Assembly: GCA_012522935.1 (NCBI GenBank)
Contig: JAAYJN010000005.1
Span: 1 to 44,019 of the forward strand
Length of the DNA stretch: 44,019 bases
Direction of reading: 5' to 3'
Source of the DNA: Candidatus Cloacimonadota bacterium
Lineage (GTDB): Bacteria > Cloacimonadota > Cloacimonadia > Cloacimonadales > Cloacimonadaceae
The position numbers and the translations under genes are program-made. The notes beneath the pieces were generated by a model. The model had not been told where the DNA came from. It ran no database searches and saw only the letters and a list, made by a program, of their open reading frames with translations. Shown piece by piece: positions 1-7,352 of the stretch. Position 1 is the first letter of the stretch. Each line of letters opens with the position of its first letter.

Positions 1-2454
1 CAGAATATGGATATGCCTGCGGGTTACTTTAATAGGGGCTCTCAGGAGTATGCCGTGAGGCTGAAAGGCGAATTTGACAGTGTGGAGGAAATCAGCGAAG
101 CGCGCATTCCCGGCGGAATGGGGATGAAGAGATTGGGCGATATAGCCCGCATCGTGGATACCAGCGAGGAAGTGCGCACCCGTGCCATCTATTACAACGT
201 TCCCGATCAATCGTTGCAGGAAAACATAGTGAGGATGTCTCTCTTGCGCAGCCCCGGTGGCAATGTGGTGAATATCTCCAAGGAAATCCGCAAGCAGCTG
301 CCCGTCATTGAGGCAGATTTGCCTGAGGGCACCACTTTGCAGGTGGTGCGTGAGGAAGCAGATATGACCCAGGCGGCTGTGGATGATACGCTCAATAATA
401 TCTGGCTGGGAGTGCTCTTGACAGGATTGATCCTCTTCCTCTTTTTGCACGACCTGCGTTCCACCCTTATCGTGGCGCTCTCCATGCCGATCTCCATTAT
501 TTCCACTTTCGTATTTATTCAGATCTTGGGCTTTTCGCTGAATATCTTGACCCTGATGGGGCTATCCACTGCGGTGGGAATCTTAGTGACAAACTCTGTG
601 GTGGTGATTGAGAATATATTCCGCCACAAAGACTTGGGTAAAAACAGGCGGGAAGCGGCAGATAAGGGAACATCCGAGATTGCCGTGGCGGTGGTAGCCT
701 CCACGCTCACCAATATCGTGGTGTTTTTGCCCATCGCCTCGATGACCTCGATGGTGGGGCAATTCTTTAAGGAATTTGCCCTCACGGTTACCTTTGCCAC
801 GCTGATCTCACTGGCTGCGTCCTTTACCATCACCCCCATGCTGGCATCACGTATCATCCCGGAAGGCAAGCATCAAAACAAGTTTGGCTTGAAGTTTGAT
901 GCTCTGTTTGATAAGTTTGCCCGGCTGTATAAACGCTTTTTGGGTGCTGTGCTCAAATCCAAGAAACGCAGCTTTGGCATCATGGTGATTGCCATTTTGG
1001 TATTGGTGGGCAGCTTTGCCCTCTTCCCTTTTGTGGGCATCGAGATGTTTCCCAATGTGGATATGGGCAACCTCAATATTTCCGTGGAGCTTCCCCAGGG
1101 GTATAACCTGGAGGAAACCGGCAAAATCCTTACGGAGATCAACAACCGGGTGGGTAAACATAAAGAAATAGAGCATATCATCATCAACTTGGGCACCCAG
1201 GGCATGCTGGATACCGGGGTGAATCTGGCATCGGCAGACCTCAAGCTGGTGGATAGCAAATTGCGTAAACGCAGCTCTGCCCAGATGATGGCCATCCTCA
1301 ATAAAGAGCTGGCAGACATCCCCAATGCCACCATCAAGGTGAGCGCTCCCATGGGAATAGGCGGCAAAGGAGCGCCCATCGAATTCTATCTGCAGGGGCA
1401 GGATAACCAGAGGCTGGAAGTGATCAAACAGCAGCTATTGGATTCCTTGCAAGATGTGCCCGGCTTGGTAAACCTCGATACCAGCACCAGGGTGGGACGC
1501 CCGGAGCTTACCATTACGCCCAAGCGAGACCAGATGGCGCTCACAGGAGTGATGGTGTATGACTTGGCGATGGCTCTGCGCGCCAGCGTGGAAGGCTTTG
1601 TATCCACCTATTACAGCGAAGATGGCAACCGCTATGATATCAAAATCAGCCTGGAAGATGAATTGATTGATTCCCCTGACAAGCTGATGAATCTCACCAT
1701 CACAGCTAATGGTGCAAACTATCTGCTGTCCCAATTGGCGGACGTCACCTTCGAGATGGGTTCCAACCGCATCACCCACCGTGATCGCGCCCGTACGGTT
1801 GTCTTCACAGCAGATCATGAGGCGGATTTGAAGTTAGGTAAGGTGGTTTCTGCACTGCGTGCAAAGCTGGATAGCACCAACCTTCCCCAAGGCTACAAGA
1901 TAGTATGGGGTGGCGATGCCCAGATGATGACGGATACGCTAAATGATATGATTAGAACATTTATGTTGGCAGTGCTGCTCACATACATGCTGTTGGCTGC
2001 CATCCTGGAAAGCTTTGCCCAGCCGCTGCTTATCATGGCAACGGTGCCCCTGGCTTTGATTGGCGTGATCCTCTCTCTGCTTCTCACGGGACAGGCTCTC
2101 AATATCTTCTCCATGATGGCAAGCATCATGTTGGTGGGAATCGTGGTCAATAACGCCATCCTCATTCTGGATTATGCCAATATGCGGCGCAAGGAAGGCC
2201 TCAGTGCACACGATGCCCTCTTGGAAGCGGGAGAGCTGAAGCTAAAACCCATCATCATGTCCACCCTCGCCATCGTAATCGGCATGTTGCCAATGGCTTT
2301 GGGTATTGGCAGCAGCCTGCGGGAATTCCGTCAATCCATGGGCGTGGTATCCATTGGCGGGCTTTTGGTGTCGTCATTTTTGACGTTAATCATTATTCCT
2401 GCATTTTATTACTTGACTACAAAGCAATCTCAGAATAGATTGTCTAAAGACTAA
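1..2454 (+). CDS. RND-family efflux transporter, inner-membrane subunit (5' end outside window)
   Basis: This is the C-terminal 815 or so residues of an AcrB/HAE1-type resistance-nodulation-division pump; the family is usually about 1030 residues, so roughly 200 residues lie upstream. The reading frame is open to base 1, so the ATG at 7 is internal. The two membrane blocks and the second porter domain are visible, including the TM2-TM6 block (fragment residues about 135-285) and the TM8-TM12 block (about 650-810). The protein would sit in the inner membrane and export drugs, lipids or metabolites with an adaptor and an outer-membrane channel, probably encoded upstream. The TM4 motif reads LVTNSVVVIEN, with Thr-Asn where AcrB has the proton-relay Asp407-Asp408. 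The TM10 lysine position is Asn. The family assignment is firm; substrate and energy coupling are unknown. Confidence 0.95.
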   Translation, partial: QNMDMPAGYFNRGSQEYAVRLKGEFDSVEEISEARIPGGMGMKRLGDIARIVDTSEEVRTRAIYYNVPDQSLQENIVRMSLLRSPGGNVVNISKEIRKQLPVIEADLPEGTTLQVVREEADMTQAAVDDTLNNIWLGVLLTGLILFLFLHDLRSTLIVALSMPISIISTFVFIQILGFSLNILTLMGLSTAVGILVTNSVVVIENIFRHKDLGKNRREAADKGTSEIAVAVVASTLTNIVVFLPIASMTSMVGQFFKEFALTVTFATLISLAASFTITPMLASRIIPEGKHQNKFGLKFDALFDKFARLYKRFLGAVLKSKKRSFGIMVIAILVLVGSFALFPFVGIEMFPNVDMGNLNISVELPQGYNLEETGKILTEINNRVGKHKEIEHIIINLGTQGMLDTGVNLASADLKLVDSKLRKRSSAQMMAILNKELADIPNATIKVSAPMGIGGKGAPIEFYLQGQDNQRLEVIKQQLLDSLQDVPGLVNLDTSTRVGRPELTITPKRDQMALTGVMVYDLAMALRASVEGFVSTYYSEDGNRYDIKISLEDELIDSPDKLMNLTITANGANYLLSQLADVTFEMGSNRITHRDRARTVVFTADHEADLKLGKVVSALRAKLDSTNLPQGYKIVWGGDAQMMTDTLNDMIRTFMLAVLLTYMLLAAILESFAQPLLIMATVPLALIGVILSLLLTGQALNIFSMMASIMLVGIVVNNAILILDYANMRRKEGLSAHDALLEAGELKLKPIIMSTLAIVIGMLPMALGIGSSLREFRQSMGVVSIGGLLVSSFLTLIIIPAFYYLTTKQSQNRLSKD

Positions 2455-2471
2455 AATATGTGGAGGAACTA

Positions 2472-2984
2472 ATGAAAAAGTTCATGAAACCAGTATTGAT
2501 GGTGGTCCTTTCCGCCTTCCTTTTGGTGAGTATGTTTAGCTGTTATGGCAATTTTGCCCTCACCAGAATGGTTTACGAGTGGAACGGTCAAGTCACCGGC
2601 AATAAGTTTATCAACAGCATTGTATTCTGGGTGCTTAATTGGATTCCAGTATACTCAATAGCTGCAGGTGTGGACGTGATTATCCTGAATACCATCGAGT
2701 TTTGGACAGGCAGCAACCCGGTTGCCATGGCTGACGGTGAGGAAAGCATCCAATACACAGAGCTGGACGGAACCAAGTATGAGCTGAAGATGACCAATGA
2801 TGCCATCAGCATTACGGGCATTGAAGGCGAGAACCTCGGTGCCTTGGTAGATCTGCGCTTTGATGCCGATAGCAATAGCTGGTATCTGATGCAGGATGGA
2901 GCTTCCACCAAGATCGCCACCATGAATGGCGACACGATGGATTTGATCTATCCCAGCGGCAACGTGCTCACAGTAAGCTATTAA
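2472..2984 (+). CDS. DUF3332-like small lipoprotein
   Basis: A 170-residue protein beginning MKKFMKP, with a hydrophobic signal segment ending in a lipobox-like SMFSC. It is probably exported and lipid-anchored at that cysteine. The rest resembles the DUF3332 family: a short segment around NKFINSIVFWVLNWIPVY, then a second hydrophobic stretch and a beta-rich C-terminal half. An in-frame ATG at 2460 exists, but the start at 2472 follows a strong GGAGG at 2462-2466. It begins 17 bases after the RND pump stop and is probably cotranscribed with it. The biochemical role is unknown; the family name comes from recall of the pattern, not a search. Confidence 0.8.
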   Translation: MKKFMKPVLMVVLSAFLLVSMFSCYGNFALTRMVYEWNGQVTGNKFINSIVFWVLNWIPVYSIAAGVDVIILNTIEFWTGSNPVAMADGEESIQYTELDGTKYELKMTNDAISITGIEGENLGALVDLRFDADSNSWYLMQDGASTKIATMNGDTMDLIYPSGNVLTVSY

Positions 2985-3002
2985 TCTATTAGATTAGTTT
3001 AG

Positions 3003-3037
3003 GGGCAGGGCGAGGTACTATCTCCCTGCCCTATTAT
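3003..3037 (+). terminator. Probable terminator after the DUF3332-like gene
   Basis: GGGCAGGG at 3003-3010 pairs perfectly with CCCTGCCC at 3024-3031 across a 13-base loop. It is followed by an AT-rich but not pure-T tail. It lies between the lipoprotein stop and the next gene and separates two transcription units. Confidence 0.6.
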
Positions 3038-3066
3038 ATAAGAATAAATACCAAGAGGTAAGTATC

Positions 3067-3297
3067 ATGATAGACAGAGAACATCTGGAAACCGTACTGG
3101 ACAAGATCCGCCCCGCCATCCAATCTGATGGTGGAGACGTGGAGCTGGTCAATATCCGCGAGGATAACGTGGTGGAAGTACGCCTCACCGGCGCCTGCAA
3201 GGGCTGCCCGATGGCCACCCTCACCCTCAAAGCGGGCATTGAAAGAATTGTAAAAGAAGAAATCCCTGAAGTTAAAGAAGTAATCTCAGTGAAATAA
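3067..3297 (+). CDS. NifU-like C-terminal domain Fe-S cluster protein
   Basis: A 76-residue protein that is entirely a NifU C-terminal (Nfu) domain. The signature LTGACKGCPMA holds the CxxC pair that binds a bridging 4Fe-4S cluster between two monomers. Such stand-alone Nfu proteins carry or deliver Fe-S clusters in the cytoplasm. An IRPAIQSDGGDVELV stretch typical of the family lies near the N-terminus. A short AGAGG-like site precedes the ATG. Its stop codon shares one base with the start of the next gene. Function as scaffold or carrier is inferred from the family. Confidence 0.93.
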   Translation: MIDREHLETVLDKIRPAIQSDGGDVELVNIREDNVVEVRLTGACKGCPMATLTLKAGIERIVKEEIPEVKEVISVK

Positions 3298-5072
3298 TGG
3301 ACACTCCCGTCCGCAATACCGTAAGCAGCGGCTGGACACGAACCTCACGGTTTGTGCTACTGATACTGTTTACGGTATTTTTTTACCCGCTGGTGGCGGC
3401 AGAGGTGGATTGGGGGGTGGGAATCGGGCTGGTGCATTCCACTTACCGCACCCGTGGAGAGATGCCGGATTTTGCCCATAAAATCAAGCATTTTCGGGAT
3501 TTCCCCACCGTCTCCCTGGAGGCAAGCATCCCCATCTCACAATATTTTAAGTTGCACGCCCGCTTGTATCCCCATAGCCGCAACTTTACCCTCTGGAATA
3601 GAATGGATACTGATGTGGTGCAGCTGATAGAGTATTACCTGGATCTGCCCCTCAGCGTGCGCGGATACCTCAGAGGCTTGGAGGTGGGTGCAGGGCTGGG
3701 GCTGGGCTTCAAATTCACCGATGTCGGGATAGAGGAATTCTATGACACAGACTTCTTCGCAGGAACAGAATTGCCATTTCTGATGCCCTCTTTCAATCTC
3801 TCCATGCGGATGCCGCTGGATAAGAAGGGAGCCAATGGCCTCAGCCTGGAGTATCATCAGGACCTGGGTCCCTTCAGTGATGCCTGGGATTATAAGGTGT
3901 ATCACAGGCGTGTGGTGGCAGAGCTTTCCCATCGCTTTATGGGGATGGACCCGCGCAGTGACCTGATAGATGATCTAAACCTCAATCAAGGATCCAAAAA
4001 GGTAAACCTTGCCTTGGGCGTAGGTTTCCAGGTAAACAGAGTATATCCCGACCAGCAGATGTTAGTGGAATTTGATGATTATGAAGCCCCCCGCCTGATG
4101 TGGCTGCCCGCCATTGATATGGATATAGGCATCCATCCCAATATCCAGCTGCACACGGGTGTATCCCTCAATAGACGAAAGTTTTCCCTCCGAGAGCGGG
4201 GCTATTGGCAAAAGAGCTACAAATGCAGCGCCAGCTATGTGGATCTGCCCCTTATGTTAAAGAGCAGGATTGCCGGCATGGAATTGGGCGTAGGGGCGAA
4301 CCTCTCCATCCTCACCTCTGCCAAATACACCCTGGCTCCAACCTTGAGCCCACAGTATGAACCCCACAAAGCCGCTGCCATCATCCCCGCAGCAGGCGCC
4401 GGTATCAAGTTTAACCTCAAGGGCAAGCACTCCCTCAACTTCCTTTACAGCCACGATCTGATACCCTTTTCCACAAACTATGGCATTGATAAAGACCAGG
4501 AACAGCTAAAGATCTATTGGGCATACAGCATCATGAACTCTCATAAACTGCAGGATATCCTGCCCGTAGCCAGCATCAAGCTAAATGATCATCACAGATA
4601 TTTGTCAGTGGGCGCACAGGCTGTTTTCGTTAAAAAAGATACCTATTACAGACCCATGCTTGCCTATGAATCCACCTGGCAATACCCAAATGGTTGCAAC
4701 TTGGGCTGGAGGTTTACGGGATCAACGGGCTCCGATACTTATACAAACAGCTTTTATCTCTATGTTGATGGCACTATCCAGCCCCGCATTGGCTATCGCT
4801 ATGCATTCATTGAGCCTTGGGTTGCCGCAGGAGGGGGTGCGATGGCGGGTATTGTTGGTGCCGTTGGGGGTTACTTTTTCGTTATGCTGCCATTTGTGAT
4901 GCCCAAGGTGAGTGCGGAATTAGGGCTGCGCTTCCACCTCACAAAGCGTTTGAATATGGATGCCAGCTGGCAGGTTTCTCGGATTCCAAAGCTATTTTTA
5001 CCCCTGAATACATACGAAAGTGTCACAACAAGCGTAAGGGGCCCGTCTTTGACATTGGGCTACAGTTTTTAA
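3297..5072 (+). CDS. Predicted outer-membrane beta-barrel protein, unknown function
   Basis: A 591-residue protein with a signal peptide (hydrophobic core FVLLILFTVFFYPLVAA, cleavage probably after VAA). The mature region is rich in alternating amphipathic strands, Gly/Tyr turns and repeats of the type 'YVDLPLMLKSR...GMELGVGANLS'. It ends in Phe (LTLGYSF), as expected for a barrel inserted by the BAM complex. Two roughly similar barrel-like halves may be present, around residues 35-215 and 235-591. I do not recognise a specific family. The start overlaps the stop of the Nfu gene by one base, so the two are translationally coupled, although a functional link is not obvious. Confidence 0.75.
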   Translation: MDTPVRNTVSSGWTRTSRFVLLILFTVFFYPLVAAEVDWGVGIGLVHSTYRTRGEMPDFAHKIKHFRDFPTVSLEASIPISQYFKLHARLYPHSRNFTLWNRMDTDVVQLIEYYLDLPLSVRGYLRGLEVGAGLGLGFKFTDVGIEEFYDTDFFAGTELPFLMPSFNLSMRMPLDKKGANGLSLEYHQDLGPFSDAWDYKVYHRRVVAELSHRFMGMDPRSDLIDDLNLNQGSKKVNLALGVGFQVNRVYPDQQMLVEFDDYEAPRLMWLPAIDMDIGIHPNIQLHTGVSLNRRKFSLRERGYWQKSYKCSASYVDLPLMLKSRIAGMELGVGANLSILTSAKYTLAPTLSPQYEPHKAAAIIPAAGAGIKFNLKGKHSLNFLYSHDLIPFSTNYGIDKDQEQLKIYWAYSIMNSHKLQDILPVASIKLNDHHRYLSVGAQAVFVKKDTYYRPMLAYESTWQYPNGCNLGWRFTGSTGSDTYTNSFYLYVDGTIQPRIGYRYAFIEPWVAAGGGAMAGIVGAVGGYFFVMLPFVMPKVSAELGLRFHLTKRLNMDASWQVSRIPKLFLPLNTYESVTTSVRGPSLTLGYSF

Positions 5073-5097
5073 TCCCGCTAAAAGAGTAGCTGTCTTA

Positions 5098-5387
5098 TAT
5101 CCTCTGGGCTTTTAGCCGGGCGTTTCGCCGACTTCAGTCGGTCTTTGAAGCACAAGGATGAAAGTGTGTAACAATATGATAATATTGGTCTTGCGCAAGA
5201 ATAAGTCCACCGGTTTTAACCGGGTTATAAAAACCTGTAAGATAGGGGACAGGTATTTGTTTTAAGGAAAGCAAGGTGATAGTGTTGAGAAATATTGTGA
5301 CCGTAAACCATGAAAAACATGAAATTGTTGTTATAATTAATAAACCAACTGAAGTCGGATAAACGCCCAGCTAAAGCCAGGGGATAC
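5098..5387 (+). repeat. Dispersed repeat module A, copy 1 (REP-like inverted arms)
   Basis: The left arm (5098-5142) and right arm (5344-5387) are imperfect inverted repeats of about 44 bases. Each arm contains the palindromic pieces seen elsewhere, such as CCGACTTCAGTCGG at 5129-5142 and a GGCTTTTAGCC-type stem. A further CCGGTTTTAACCGG palindrome lies near 5211-5224. The interior segment at 5245-5305 closely matches 26832-26892 in copy 3. No ORF is present inside. The shape resembles a miniature inverted-repeat element or a REP cluster; which of these it is cannot be decided from one window. Confidence 0.75.
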
Positions 5388-5410
5388 AAGGACTTGTCAC
5401 TTCTTGCCCT

Positions 5411-5475
5411 TTAACCACCCTTGTCTCACCCTTGTCTCACCCTTGTCGAGACAAGGGTGAGACAAGGGTGGTTAA
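5411..5475. repeat. Palindromic repeat module B, copy 1
   Basis: A perfect 28-base inverted repeat: left arm 5411-5438, right arm 5448-5475, with the 9-base spacer acccttgtc. The arms consist of the unit ACCCTTGTCTC repeated with an 11-base period, so the spacer is itself a partial unit. Transcribed from either strand it would form a very stable hairpin. Related copies are at 14421-14501 and 27053-27135. Confidence 0.9.
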
Positions 5476-5539
5476 CAGGGAAGAGGTGGATAAAAGGGTC
5501 ACCAGCCGATGGATTAGGGGTTATTAACAATTAAGATTA

Positions 5540-6388
5540 TTAGAAGTCTTTCAGGTAGGTTTTATCCAATATCTGGATTAAAGAGCGATACTTTTCGCGC
5601 AATTCCTCGATATGCTTTTGCAGAAAGAATTCACGCTCCAAGGCAATCAGCCTTGCCTTCAGCTTGTCTTTGATCTCTTCAAAGGTGATTGGTTCCGGCT
5701 CTTTGCGGTCTGTGAGCATCAGAATGTGATAGCCGTGATGGGAGGGGAAGACAGGGCTGATATCACCCACTTGCATGCTAAAAGCCATGTCTTCGATGGC
5801 AGGGGTGATCTCTCCACGTCTGAAATACCCCAAATCCCCACATTGGTTGCAGGTGGGGCAATCTGAGCATTGGGCACACGCCTGTTCAAAATCCTCTGCA
5901 CTCTTGATCTTGGCACGAATGGAATCCGCCCTGTCTTTGGCATGGGGGGTGTTTTTGCCCACCAACACGTGGGAGGCACGCACGGTCTCCACGGAGGTGA
6001 ATACCTCCTTATGCTCTTCATAGAAGGCGTGCAATTGCTGGTCGTCTATCTCAATGCTATCTTTCCACAGATGTGTCAGATATTTGCCCACCACGATCTT
6101 ACGCGTGATTTTAAGTTCCAGATTGCGGGCTTCTTCAAGGCTGAGAGGCTGATCTTGGCTTTCAAAATCGGCAAGGCATTGCAAAAAGTGTTCATCAAAC
6201 TCCTCCTCGCTGGCCTCAATGCCCAAAGAACATGCCTCTTGATACAATAAAAAACTATCTATCAGTCTATTAAGACTATCTATCTTGGCTTCGATCAGGT
6301 GCTCTTTGCAGATATTCAGCTGAACAGCGTCGATGGCTATATCGGCTTCTGATATTTCATATTCCGCAATCTTGGCTATTATCGTCAT
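5540..6388 (-). CDS. Parvulin-type peptidyl-prolyl cis-trans isomerase
   Basis: A 282-residue protein with a helical SurA/PrsA-like N-terminal region (about residues 1-125) and one parvulin (PpiC) domain (about 130-235), followed by a charged C-terminal helix. It should isomerise prolyl bonds and act as a folding chaperone. No signal peptide is visible, so a cytoplasmic location is inferred, unlike SurA. The domain carries an odd cysteine ladder CAQCSDCPTCNQC just before GDLGYF, near residues 170-183. The ATG at 6388 follows AAGGAA; a TTG start at 6421 is possible but lacks support. The start lies inside the 3' end of miaA (32-base overlap), making it the last gene of the operon. Confidence 0.88.
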   Translation of the reverse strand: MTIIAKIAEYEISEADIAIDAVQLNICKEHLIEAKIDSLNRLIDSFLLYQEACSLGIEASEEEFDEHFLQCLADFESQDQPLSLEEARNLELKITRKIVVGKYLTHLWKDSIEIDDQQLHAFYEEHKEVFTSVETVRASHVLVGKNTPHAKDRADSIRAKIKSAEDFEQACAQCSDCPTCNQCGDLGYFRRGEITPAIEDMAFSMQVGDISPVFPSHHGYHILMLTDRKEPEPITFEEIKDKLKARLIALEREFFLQKHIEELREKYRSLIQILDKTYLKDF

Positions 6389-7352
6389 TTCTGTATTCCT
6401 TTTTCCTTTCAGCAGAGGCAAATTCCTCGCTGATACGGGTATATAATACAGATAAATTAAACGTAAAGCCAGTGAATGTCAAATCAAAATCCACCTTGCG
6501 GTACCAAGTCACCTGTCTCTTGGCATAGTTGCGACTGCCCTGAGCCGCCATGGCAACGGCATCTTCCAGGCTTTGCCTTCCCTCCAGATAGCCCCTGTAC
6601 TCTTTGTAACCAAGGCTGTTCAAACCGGGATCATCCCAAGTATAAGAGCTTGCCAACAGCCCCTGTATTTCCTCCAACAGCCCTGACTCCACCATTTTGT
6701 CCATCCGCAGGTTGATGCGCTGATACAGCTCTGCACGTGGGGGATTGAGCAAGATGCGGAAAGGCTTGTAAAGCTGCTGTGGAGCTTGCCGGTGCCAGTG
6801 TTCGCTCAGGGGGATGCCCGTAGCCTGATACACCTCCAGCCCGCGGATGATGCGCTGGGTGTCCATATTGCTGATGCCTCCTGCAAATTCCGCATCCACA
6901 GCTTGCAGTTCCTGATACATTCTATCCAGTTCCGCTTGCCTGGCTTCAGCATCCTCTGCGGAAGGCAGACGCTCTCGCAATGCATCTTTAATCTCTGCAG
7001 GGATGGGAGGCAATTCACATATCCCTTCCAATAAAGTCTTGATATACATGCCCGTTCCGCCACACAATACCGGAATCAACCCTCTGGCATGATAATCCTC
7101 TATCACCTTTCCGGCATCTCTGGCAAAACTGCCTGCATCGTAGCTGCAATCGGGATTCACGATATCAATGAGGTGATGGGGGATACGTGCCTGCTCCTCT
7201 GCCGTGGCCTTGGCGGTGCCGATATCCATGCCCCGGTATATCTGCCGTGAATCAGCGGAGATGATGCCAGAGCCCAGATGCTGTGCCAGCTCCAATGCCA
7301 GGGCGCTTTTTCCTGATGCTGTGGGACCCTCCACGATCACGATGGGAATCAT
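6357..7352 (-). CDS. miaA: tRNA dimethylallyltransferase
   Basis: A 331-residue protein that transfers a dimethylallyl group from DMAPP to N6 of A37 in tRNAs reading UNN codons. The P-loop GPTASGKSA is at residues 9-17 and is followed by the family signature SADSRQIYRGMDIGTAK. The PHHLID motif and a C-terminal RNYAKRQVTWYR motif are also present. Length is normal for MiaA. Its ATG overlaps the TGA of mutL by four bases (ATGA), so translation is coupled. The mutL-miaA pair is common in many bacteria. Confidence 0.97.
   Translation of the reverse strand: MIPIVIVEGPTASGKSALALELAQHLGSGIISADSRQIYRGMDIGTAKATAEEQARIPHHLIDIVNPDCSYDAGSFARDAGKVIEDYHARGLIPVLCGGTGMYIKTLLEGICELPPIPAEIKDALRERLPSAEDAEARQAELDRMYQELQAVDAEFAGGISNMDTQRIIRGLEVYQATGIPLSEHWHRQAPQQLYKPFRILLNPPRAELYQRINLRMDKMVESGLLEEIQGLLASSYTWDDPGLNSLGYKEYRGYLEGRQSLEDAVAMAAQGSRNYAKRQVTWYRKVDFDLTFTGFTFNLSVLYTRISEEFASAERKKEYRNDDNSQDCGI

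Larger units (their letters stand above)
5073..5539. other. 467-base gene-free stretch filled by two repeat modules
   Basis: No convincing gene lies here. The stretch separates a plus-strand gene from the end of the minus-strand operon, so both transcripts converge on it. It contains the most complete copy of module A (5098-5387) and a perfect palindrome, module B (5411-5475). No T-tailed terminator was seen, so the module B hairpin may serve as the terminator for one or both sides. Confidence 0.8.

Noticed and set aside
5411-5475. CRISPR array
   Set aside because: The 11-base units are contiguous with no unique spacers, form one palindrome, and no cas genes are nearby.
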